The notes under the pieces were generated by a model. The model saw only the letters and a program-made list of their open reading frames with translations, was not told the DNA's origin and did not search any database. This document shows positions 37,801 to 49,800 of a stretch of DNA of 64,000 nucleotides, piece by piece (position 1 is the first letter of the stretch; each line of letters opens with the position of its first letter). The position numbers were made by a program, and so were the translations under genes. Source of the stretch: Ottelia alismoides (Eukaryota; Streptophyta; Magnoliopsida; Alismatales; Hydrocharitaceae); contig JAZKJV010002951.1 of NCBI GenBank assembly GCA_037367405.1, forward strand, positions 1 through 64,000, in the 5' to 3' direction.

Positions 37801-40800
37801 TTTCATCATCCCTTGTCAAACATTTTTCTGACGCATCTCATGTCACCATGTTTTTTCTGCAAACGTTCGATTGCATGGCGTTCCTATGTCATCTGCATTT
37901 GATATAGATACTAGGTTTCTAAGTCTTTTTTGACAGATTTATGAGCTGAAATGTGCACTAAATCACAATTTAATAGTGTACCACCCTCAAACAAATAGCT
38001 AAATAAAAGTAGTTTATACAAATTTATTTTGTCCTATTTCATGTATTTCTTTTTATATCTACTATGTAATTTGCCCAATAGGAGTTCTCCTCTCTCTGTA
38101 TAAGAGAACTCCTAATAGTTTTCTTTTCGCATGGTATCAGAGCGACGGTCCTAGACCAGAGTTCTTGTACCCCGTGCCCTAACCACATTCATCGCCCCCT
38201 TTCACGCGTCACTAAGGCTTTATCTTTAGCCGCCACGCACCACTATGGAGCCCCCATGGCTCTAGTGTCATCGCAAGGCGCCACAACACCGTCGGGCACC
38301 ACATCCGGCGTCGCCAGCTGCTGCTCCAGCAGTAGCGGTAGTCCCTCCAGCGTTGTCGACGGCCATCATCGGAGCCCCCTAGGGCCACCAGTGTGACCTA
38401 GGGTTCCTCCTAAGGCACCCTTTCTTCTCCTCGACGTGGATTCAACGTTCGAGGATCCTTTCTGATCTGATTTTGATGGGAGAAAGGTGATTTCAGACCT
38501 CGACCCGAGCATGAATCCAGAATTGAAGAGGATGGTTGTTGTATGAGTCTACATGTACAACCAATCCTCTATATGTTCATGTAAACACGTTCAGATCGAT
38601 CTACAACCCAGGTGAGTTCTGTTTCGACCAAATTATCATTATGTTAGAAAACAAGGGTGATATTTTTTCTTCACATGGTGCCTTCAAGGGCACGACATCC
38701 ATCATGAAGATGGATGGGACCAATTACGAACTTTGGTCCATGCAATTCTTGACAATGATAAAGTATAACAATAAAGAGCATATTCTGACGCAACCGGAGC
38801 TGGCGGATAAGAATGAGGACAATGCTTCATGGAAGCAGGATGACACGTATACGCATATGTGGCTCTCTAGGACTCTCATCACGTAGATAGCCAACGATAT
38901 TGTGAATCATCCTACAACAAGGCTACATATGAACAAGCGAAGAATAAGGGTAAGATTCTTCAGTTGCAGTATGGCATTTTCACGACCAAACATAATGGTC
39001 GTCCTCTACACAACTTCTATTTTTCGCTTCGTGGCATGTTCGAGAAGCTACACAGTTTCATGCCAATGAGTAGGAGATGGCGTACACCTAGCTTTTTATG
39101 GGTGTAGCTATTCCTCCTATCGAGGAGGTCTACAACCATCTTAACAGGAGCATAGTTCCATCAACTGCCACTACACAGACCACCTCTACGATGGTTGCAT
39201 CTTGTGGAAGGGGAAGTACTTCTCAGTTCCATGGGCTTGGACCCCATGGCAGAGGAGGCGGACGTTAGCGTGGTCCATGCACTTATTGTCATAGGCCTGG
39301 ACATTCTGAGGACACATGCTATCAGAAGCACTGATATCCTACATCGGCTCGTGTGATCGAGCATGCTGAGCCTACTGCTACCTCTGCTCCTAGTGCAACC
39401 CAGAAACTTGAGAATATTGTCTCCCGTTTGAGGGAGATAATGATTCATGTTGCTGGCACAACTAGTGCACCTACAGGTTCGTCTGATATTGCAACTGTTG
39501 TCATAGCCTCTTCTAGCTCATAGGTATAAGCCTATGTTCTTACTGGTTATCACAGGGCAGATATGATAGAGTGGAACATAGATTTTGGTGCATCCCATCA
39601 TTTGTGTGGGGACAAGGCTCGGTTTACTTTTACATATCTGTTCCTTCGGTGAGGTCAGTTATCATCGTTGATGGGACTCGTTCCCCTGTTACAAAACATG
39701 GGAGGTCTATTTGACACCATTTATGTGTCTGCATTGCACCATAATTTTACATGAATTTGTTATCCATTAGTCAAATTACCATGGACTTGCATCGTCGTGC
39801 CAGTTTGCCCCTCTTCTCTTGTGTTTCAGGCCATACTCATGTGAAGAGTGATTGGAAGGGTCTATACAGATTGGTCCAGTCTTCATATGCCGGTGCTTCT
39901 TTAATTCCTACTGGACCAATCTCTTAATGCATGCATCATATACGTTTTGGTCATCTTCCTATATAAAAGTTGTGGCATGTCCTCTTGTAGATATCATCTC
40001 GGTACACCCTCCAATGCGAGGCTTGCCAGCTTGGGAAGCATCATCGATTTTTTTCTCTTGTCATTAGAGTCGTAGTAGCAATAGTTTATTTGAGTTTGTC
40101 CATTTTGACATTTGTGGTCCCAGTCATGTTCCTGACCATTAGGGATACAAGTTTTAACTTGTAGTTGTGGATGATTTTTCTAGACTATCACGAGTTATAA
40201 GTCCGAGGTTGGGTTTGTCATTCAATCATTCATTATTAAAACAAAGAATATTTTATACTTATGTTAAGTATGTTCGTTCTGATGCCTTAGAGTTCTGTAC
40301 TTTTCAGCTTTCTAAGTTCTTTAGGCCTCTTTGCATCATACACCAGACCTCGTGTGATATACTTCCTAGCAGAACGGTGTTGCTGAATGGAAACATCGTC
40401 ATTTACTTGATGTGACCAGGACCTCCTGATATAGAGCCGTGCTCCCCATTTCATCTAGGATGATGCGGTTCTCATTACTTATTACTTGGTCAATCGTATA
40501 CCATCCTCTATTTTAGGAGAAAAGGGTTCCTTTCTCGATTATGTTTCTCGAGGACTTGTTCTCTCTTACTCCTCGTGTCTTTGGCTATATGACATTTGTG
40601 CACCATCTGACTTCCGATATTGATAAGCTCTGATCTAACCCAGAATGGGCACAATTATTTTGATCAGGTCAGATTGAAGTCCATGTCTGTGCTGATGTCA
40701 CCTTTTTAAAGTTGGTCATGTATTTTTCTCCTATATTTGATAGGTTGATTCCATCTGACTCTGGAGAGGAGGTCTACGTGCCTCCTCCTCTTATGCTACC

Positions 40801-43800
40801 ACCATCTCCAGCTTCACCAACCCCTTCGCTACCATCACCTTCACCACCTCCACCAGCTCCGCCACCTCCACCACCATCTCCTATTGTGGCTTCTCCACCA
40901 CCACCACCCAATACATTGGTTCAATTTTTGCCATATTTTTTTCATTCGCAGGCCTCCCACTATCCCCCCTAATCACGGGCCTTCCCCATCATCTAATACG
41001 CCTCAGGTATATTATGAGCACATTGTTTCTACTGATAACACCAATTATTTGTCTAAGCAACAAGCTATTTATAGGACAAGCATGTGCCTTTACAGGAGGC
41101 TAGTTTACATGTTATGGAGGATGCAAATGACCTTGATGTGCCTATTGCTCTGCGGAAGTGAAGGCGTACCTATGCTACGTATCCTCTCACTTTGCCTGTC
41201 TCTTTGGAGCACCTTTCAAAAGATTTCATGAGGTTGGTTGTGGGTCTGTTAGCCATAGAGATTCCACAAACATATCAAGAGGCTATACAAGACGATCAGT
41301 GGCGTCTTGTCATTTAGGAGGAGATGGCAGTGTTACAGTCACGTGACACACAGAGCCTTATTACTGCCTCTACAAGGGCATCTGTGGTTGGATGTAAATG
41401 GGTGTTCACAGTGAAGTAATGTGTAGATGGTAGTGTTAATCGCTACAAGGTGAGTCTTATGACTTGTGGGTTCACCCTGATGGATGGGGTGGACTATCAA
41501 GATACCTTCTCTCATGTGGCTCATCGTTATACACCGTAGATCCTTCTCTCAATTGCAATGATACATGACTGTTCTTTGTCTTAGCTTGATGCGAAGAATG
41601 TATTTCTCTATGGCGACTTGCAGGAGGAAGTCTACATGGAGCAACCACTTGGGTTCGTTGCTGTGCGGGAGTGGCAGAAGGTTTGCAGACTTCATAAGAC
41701 TATCTATGACCTTTAGCACAGTCCTAGAGCATAGTTTCAGAAGCTGTTGGACTTGATAAAGCATCAGGGATTTGTGAGATCAACTGTAGATCATTCATTG
41801 CTTGTTCGGAGGACTCAGAGAGGTGTAGTTGCTAATCTGGTCTATGTTGATGATATCATTGTTACATGAGATAATGTGCAGGGCATCCATGCGGCTAAGG
41901 ATTTCCTTGGACAACAGTTTGTCACCAAGGACCTTGGTGATTTACGTTACTTTCTGGGACTTGAGTTTGCCAGGAACCAACATATGTTGTTATGACTCAG
42001 AGGAAATATGTTACTGATATATCTCTGAGACATGCATGACGGATTGCATGCCTACCACTACTCCCACGGACCCTAGCGTGAAGTTATATGATGATACAGA
42101 TGAGGTAGATAAGAGGCGGTACACGGTACTTATTGGGAAGTTCCTATATGTGACCGTCGCCGAACCAGACTTATTTTTGCAGTGAGTAGAGTTAGCTTAT
42201 TTATGGAGCAACCTAGACGTGAACATATGAGTGCGGTTCATATGATTACGAGGTACCTGAAATCCTCTCCTAGTACTGGACTGTTCTTTAGCAGAGGGAC
42301 ATCTCTCGCTATTACAACATGTGCATATGCATATTATGTAGGTTGTTCCAAGGATAGGAAATCTACCTCAGGCTTTTAGGTGTTCATAGGACGCTCTTTG
42401 GTGTCATGGAAGGGCAAGAAACAAACTGTGGTTGTCAGATCTAGTGCGGAGTCAGAGTACAGAGCCATGACATTGTAGAGTACTGAGATGATGTAGGTCA
42501 TATCTGTTCTGACTGATGTAGCTATTGATGCACCTCTTCCCATGCATCTACAATGTGACAACCAAGCTGCTCATTTCATTGCCAATAACCTTGCCTTTCA
42601 TGAGAGGACCAAGCATATTGAGTTTGATTGTCAGTACAATCGTGACATGATTCAGAGGGCTTTATCTCTACTTCACACGACGTGCAAAGATTGAGTTGGC
42701 ATGCGAGGAGCCGAGGAGGCTCCTACGGCGGGCAGAGATCATTACGTCTAGGGAGATGTCATATTTTCGGTAAAAAAGGCTTACAATTTTTTTGTGGCAG
42801 ACGGGGAGCAGGTGGAGGACCTGCGATTGATATGGGGAAGCAAGGTGGAAACCAAGATTAAGGTGTTTTTGTGGTTGTTCATGATTGGGAGAATTCTTAC
42901 GAAGGAGCTCCAAGGGCATGTGTTAGGAGTGGAAGATGTTTCTTGCGACAGGTGCGACTTAGCGGTGGAGGATTTGGATCACTTATTCTTCTCTTGCCCA
43001 TCCTCGGCTGAGGTGAGGAGTAGGGCGTGCGTTACCTGGCTTGGTGCTCGGGATTGTTCGTGCTTTCGGAGGGATATTCGCTCTGTTTGCGGGTTTGGCC
43101 ATGAGGACAGTACGCTTCCCTTCGCAGTGGTCTGGGCTATTTGGTGCACACGGAACAACATGATTTTTTGGGGAAATAGTTTTTATTCCGAGAATGTCTG
43201 GAGCATTGTAAGGCGTTATGTAGATCTTGGATTTTGTAACAACATGTAGTTATACGACATATACATACACATACTTCTTGGTCTCATACACACACACATA
43301 CTTCTTGAGGTGGGTCCCAACCTGGGAGGACACCCTCGTTTTTCTTCAAAAAAAATCTCTACTTCACACATAAGCTCACGGGAAAAGACAACAGATGTGT
43401 TCACCAATGCCCTAGCCAGAGGGCCATTCTAGAACCATTGTTTCGAGCTGAGCATGATTGATATCTATGCTCCATCTTGAGGGGGAGTGTTGAGGGATTA
43501 TTTTTCTTATCCTATTTTATGTACTTTTCTTTTCATATCTACTATGTAATTTGCCCAACAGGAGTTCTCTCTATAGAAGAGAACTCCCTTTCTATTATAT
43601 AGAAAGGAGAACTCTATGGCTCCATCATAATGAAATTAATTGTTTTCTTTCCATAATAACTTACAACTCATTATGCCGTCTTGCAAGTAAAAGACTATTA
43701 CAGTAAGAATCGGTTTTTCCCTATGCAGAGATCACCTACAAATCTCCTAGTTGATCACCTGTGATTTCAACCATGGTTTTCTTGTACACCTCTTTTTGGA

Positions 43801-46800
43801 TAAGCTTCTGCTTAACCCACCTAAGTAGATTAGTGCAAATGTGGAGGACACGATTATTAAAATCTATCTTATCCACCAAAAAGTCTGAGATAACCTTCCC
43901 CTCCAGTAATTCAAGTGATTTTCACTGTGCCTTTAAGATGTAGGAGGATCATTTGTGACCTAATGACCACAGTTTTCCCCATATTGTTAATACCCACATC
44001 TCTTCTTCATTATATTTCAGTAGTTGAATATTGATCCATCAATTGACAACCGCTCACTCAAGTCACAGACTTTACACAATTGCGTGATTCAGTTCGGTGA
44101 CACAAAGTACCATGCAACTGCGTGATATAGATGTTTAGACTCGGTAGGGATATAGGAATGTGAGTGTTCCGCTTGGAGGCGCTGCAGTCACAGTTGTTCG
44201 AGAAATCTAGGGATGAAGGGTTCATCAAGTACAAGCACAAAAAATTTTGCTAGGTAGGTTCCTATGGATAGGTGGGTGTACATCCATAACCTCCCTCTCG
44301 GAGATGGCCTGATCTCTCGAAAGAAGATTACAAGTGCTCTCTCTTTCTGAATGTATGGGAGTGGGACTTCTCTCTTGTGAGTGGAGATGGGGTTTACTGA
44401 TCGAGAATCTAGTGCTCAGATTGTTTGAGTTCAGTTTGGGTTCGACCCCTTTCCTCAAGAGTCGATTCATGCATTTTATAGGATAGTGCAAAGGTCCCTG
44501 GGGCCTCTTGATGAATGTTGTCTTCATCCTTTAGGGGCGTCCTTCCTCGTAATGCTATATTCATGGATCCAGAGGACATGGTACCATGAAATGATGTAAA
44601 GATTATACTTCAGATATACTGGTCGTTCGTATTCTAGCCATGATTGTTATCCCTGATGGGTCCGGTGATTCATGTACATGTCAAATAGGTTGCATCATCC
44701 CTTTCTATAGAGAGCACAACATAGCCATTGTTGCGATTTGGCTCGTCTATGGTTAACGAAGATTGTATGTTGCAGTGAGAGGATGTTACAACTGTCATGG
44801 CTGAAAGTGATGCAGACCTACTGCCTAACAACTAGTTGACAGTGCAAAATGGTAGGAAGAATAGTGGTGTATCGTAGGCCTATCACCCATGTCATGGAGT
44901 GATGTGGTGAGAATGCGAGATTATGAGGTGAGAGACATGTTGGTGCCCCTCATTGTCCTTAGTGAGTTCTTGAGGCCCTACAAGATTCTCTTGCGAGTGG
45001 TGCCTCATGGGTATTCGAAAAATTGGATCCCGAGGTGGCGTATCTTAGGATGCTTCTGCGAGGGCCACATTGGAAAGTTACTGTGTTGCGCCTTGATCCA
45101 GGTTTGCCAACAACATTAGGATTATCTAGTGGCCGAGTGTTAGGGCTCCATGCTCTCCTTCTTTTGCCCATGTTTCATCAGCGATGAGGCGTACTCATTG
45201 TTAGTCGTTGGGGATCCTGGGATGTAGTCTTTGAATTCTTGGACTTGGTTGAAGTGGGACACAGAGCTCCCCATAATGTTCACCATTGGGGTTCCTACTG
45301 ATTATAAACGGTTATTACTCTTTGCCTACGTGAGCTTAGGGGTCCTCTTGCCCATTATGGTGTTTGAGGCTTGTGCCTTCTGAGAGGAGCATTTCCTCCC
45401 TCATTATTTGCCCCGACTCGCATATTTGACCTTTATGCCCACTTCCGATTAGGATTGTTGGGCACATCCTTGGTGATTTGTGCTATAGCTCTTGCGACAT
45501 GTTTCACCAGCTTCTAAGGGTGTTTGTTGAGCTTTTTTGCTTTGTTGATGACAAAATCTTGCCCTAAGTTCGAAGCTATTGGGGGTTGTGTAGGGGGCTG
45601 GGATGCTGCCCTTGTTGTTGGTTGTTGCTAGCTTTAATCCCTTCTTTTGTGATGGGCATGAAGGCTGGGCTGCTACACCCTCAGGATGATGCCGAGCCTT
45701 CCTCATGTTTCTGATGTTGTGGAGGTTGGAGGCATAAAGTTGCATCTCAACCACAATCCCTTGTCATATGGTTCGATCCGTTTGGAGACAAGTCAATGTC
45801 ACTCAAGCATCTACTGTTGTTGAAATTGGAGATACGATGTTGGGCCTTAGCCATGGCTCTATGCTTCTTTGGAGGCCGCTCAACAAACTGCATGACTCAA
45901 CTGTTGTTAAAGTTAGAGATGCAATGTTAGGCCTCAACTATAGGCCACTGCTTATGGTTCTATGCCATTTTTTGAAGGCTACTCAATGAGACTTGGGTCT
46001 CCACTGTCATAGGAACCAGAGGTATAACATTGCCTTAATATTTGTATCTTGGTCTTGACTGTGGGATTTCTTCCAAGGGTTTGTTGAACTGACCCTGAGT
46101 CTCTAATGCCATGTAAGTTAGGGGTACGATATTGTTATTTGACCCAAACGATGGTTATGTGTCCCATGTCCCCCTTGCTTAGGATCATTCCCGAAACAAG
46201 GGATTTCAGAGAGCTTGGAAAAAGTTGGGGCATCTCATTGGAGGACGGAGCGAGAACATGTGAAAAAAGGCGAGAGAGGGAGGAGTGTGAGGCGGCTAGG
46301 GTTTGCGCTTGGAGTAAGGATTGCCATTTTCTTTTGAAGCTGGAGATCCTTTCTTGATAATCACTTGACAATGCAGTTGAGTCATCCATCTAACCTTTTA
46401 GATATTCAACCCTACACAAATTTCTATGATCCAACCTTTGGATCAACAACTGTATAATATCAAGATAGTCATGGTACATGACCCTAATAGTACGAATGGA
46501 CCTATTATGCAAACTTGGTTATCTTCATTTCAGATGAAGGATTCATATGCAATACCTTTTTATTGTATAATGGTTCACCACTAGGCTCCTTCATATCATT
46601 GTGACTCGACCATACATATCTTTTTCTATAAGCCGGATCAACCTATTTATGATTGGTCCTAGGAATGTAGATCTTAAAGTAATGATGCACAATTTGAGAT
46701 TCTCAAGGGTGTACTACTTGAAAAGCACCCTTATCCAAGAAACACTCCTCTTTGGAAAATGATGGGTACAATAATGCTAGTGATAGACGTGACAAGAAAG

Positions 46801-49800
46801 TTACGATAGGGTTTTGCACCTTTATTAAAGCTAATCTTGTTACATGGCGTAGTAAGAAACAAAACGTTGTTACTCGTTCAAGTGTAGAATCTGAATATAT
46901 AGGTATGGTTCAGACTTTATCAGAGATTGTACATGTTAGATAGGTAGTATAGGACTTGAAATTATTGGGTACACTAATGTTGGTGATAGGGATGATAACC
47001 ACACTACCATCTTTACTACAAACAATCTTGTCTTCTTGGGAGGATCAACCATGTGGAAGTTGACTATCTCTAGAATCAAGATCTGATCCTAAGAGGACTC
47101 CTTGAAAGTCCACATATGCCTTCTATTAAGAAGGCTTGCAAACATTTTTATAAAGCCTCTAGCACGAAAATTAATACAACTATGGTCGGTTTCAAGTTCG
47201 GGTAAATGAGGAGGGTTGCGTTAGGTAGCTGACAATCAATGTAAAACAGTCGGTGACAAATTCCTAAATAGCAAGTGTCAAAAAAAAATTCCTAAATAGC
47301 ATTTTTTAAACACTATTTAGGAATTTGCCTCAAGACAGTCGGATCTTTTCAACGTGGATTGGATATTTGGATCAAACATTTAGATTTTGTTGGGGCGTTC
47401 CCTATTAGCGACGCATTGCATCGCCGAATGCAATGAGAAATTGGCAAGGACCGGTATATCGCTACCCGGATGTAGTTCAAAATTTGTAAGGGTTCTCGCA
47501 TGAGAAACACATGCGAGTAAATAAGCTAGTTCCGTTGCATCACCAATCGGATGCAGTCCAAAATTTGCAAGGGTACTCACATGATGGACACATGCAAGTA
47601 AAGAAGTTTGTTCAAATAGTTGCAAAAGAAGTTGAGGATATGTAGTTGGAATATTTGCGTTATGACTGGCAAATTGATGGAGATAGTGGATACGGTGGAA
47701 AGAAGGAAGATTCAGATACTTGTCTCCAAGAGACAAATTGGGTTGGAGAAAAACTAAGGGATTATGGTATTCGGGTAAAGAGAGGGGTAGTAATGATGTT
47801 GGAGTGGTTGTCCATAAGAATTTGAAGGATAGTGTGGTTGATGTGCAAAGATTTGGGGATCGGATTTTGCTAAAATTAGTGCCAGAAGAAGCAATTATGA
47901 ATATAATCTTAGTTTATGCACTGCAGGTTGGTTTAGAGGAAAGGATTAGACATGCTTTTTGGGAGGATTTGGATTAAGATCATGCAAGGAATCCCATAAA
48001 GAGAGATGATTTTCCTAGGTGGAGATTTTAATGGACATGTGAGAAATGATGCTTCAGGTATGCTAGTGTTCACGGAGGCCATGGTTTCAGGGATAGAAAT
48101 GACGAGGGAAAAGCCATTCTGGATTTTGTAACGCTTATGACCTTTTCATAGCAAATACTCTCTTCAAGAAGAGGGAGGAGCATTTGAGAGTGGTCTGACT
48201 AACATAGATAGATTACTTTGTGATGAGGAGAAGAGATCGGTTGTGTTGCAGAGGCTCCAAAGTAATCCTAGGAGAGAGCTTGACATCTCAACATCGCTTG
48301 CTAGTTATAGATGTGCAAATAAAGGGGTTGTCAAAGAAGAGGATGGTTCCCAAGATCCTTAGAACTAAATGGTGGAATCTTCAATTGAAGTCATCAAGCT
48401 TCAAGGATAAAGTTTTAGAAGACTTATCTTGGGATTGTAACGGAAGTGCAAACGAGATGCGAGAGGCGGTAACATCTTGTATCCGAAGGGTAGCTAAAGA
48501 GATGCTAGGCGAATCTAAGGGAGGAGCTCTAGTCTAAAAAGAGGCTTGGTGGTGGAGTGGGGGAGTTAAGAGAAGATCAAAATTAAAAGAGCTTGCTTCG
48601 AAGCTATGTATAAGGATATAGTTGAGAAAATTACCACAAAGTACAAAATAACGAAGAATGAAACAAAGAAGGCTGTAAGTGGAGCTAAGTCGAAGGCTTA
48701 TTACGTTTTGTACAAAAAGCTTGACTCGAAGGAGGACCAGAAGGATATATTCAGATTTGTCAAAGCAAGAGAAAGAAAGACCAAAGATCTTTCTCAAGTG
48801 AGATGCATCAAGGATGAGGAAGGACAAGTGCTTGTTACTCAAAAGGATTTATAGACTAGATGGAAGTAGTATTTCCATAGGCTTTTCAATTGGGAAGGGA
48901 ATAGAGAGATTACTTTGGGAGATCCTTGCTGGTAGTGAATGTTGCCTGAATCGTGCAAGCTATAAATGGATACACCGGAAGGAAGTAGAGGATGCTTTTA
49001 ATGTTATGAAAGATGGGAAAGGGGTATGAGATGATGACATTTCTATAGAAGTTTGGATAGTTCTAGGTGAATGGGGTTTGACTTGTCTCACAATTTTTTT
49101 AATGTATTTGACGAAGCAAGAAGATGCATCAAGGATGAGGAAGGACAAGTGCTTGTTACTCAAAAGGATTTATAGACTAGATGGAAGCAGTATTTCCATA
49201 GGCTTTTCAATTGGGAAGGGAATAGAGAGATTACTTTGGGAGATCCTTGCTGGTAGTGAATGTTGCCTGAACCGTGCAAGCTATAAATGGATACACCGGA
49301 AGGAAGTAGAGGATGCTTTTAATGTTATGAAACATGGGAAAGGGGTATGACCTGATGACATTTCTATAGAAGTTTGGATAGTTCTAGGTGAATGGGGTTT
49401 GACTTGTCTCACAATTTTTTCAATGTATTTGACGAAGCAAGAAGAAAATGCATGAAGAATGGAGGAGAGAAGCACTGTGGTGCCTCTTTACAAGAATAAC
49501 AGAGAGATTCAAAATTTTTCGAATTATAAAGGTATCGAACTGATGAGTCATACTATGCAAATTTGGGAATGTATGATTGAAAGAAGGTTGAGACATGTTG
49601 CCGAAGTAACTGAAAACCAATTCAGATTCATGCCAAGTCGCTCAACTATTTAAGCTATCCACTTGTTGAGGAGAACAATTGATATTTATAGAGCTAAAAG
49701 AACTTCCATATGATTTTTATTGATTTGGAGAAGGCTTATAATTCAGTCCCAAGGGAGATATTGTGGAGAGTTTTGGAGAAGAGACAAGTACCTGTCCTAC

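Larger units (their letters stand above)
38010..43660 (+). mobile_element. Short-LTR copia element in intron 2, first copy
   Basis: LTRs at about 38010-38131 and 43488-43660 flank gag and pol in copia order. An L1 insertion (42679-43355) sits between RNase H and the 3' end. Stops are frequent. Same family as 51848-57790 but older, judging by the LTR divergence and the number of lesions. Confidence 0.82.

Noticed and set aside
44889..45119. 76-codon + ORF as a gene
   Set aside because: No motif, no conserved context, flanked by frames of similar quality; likely chance in old repeat DNA.
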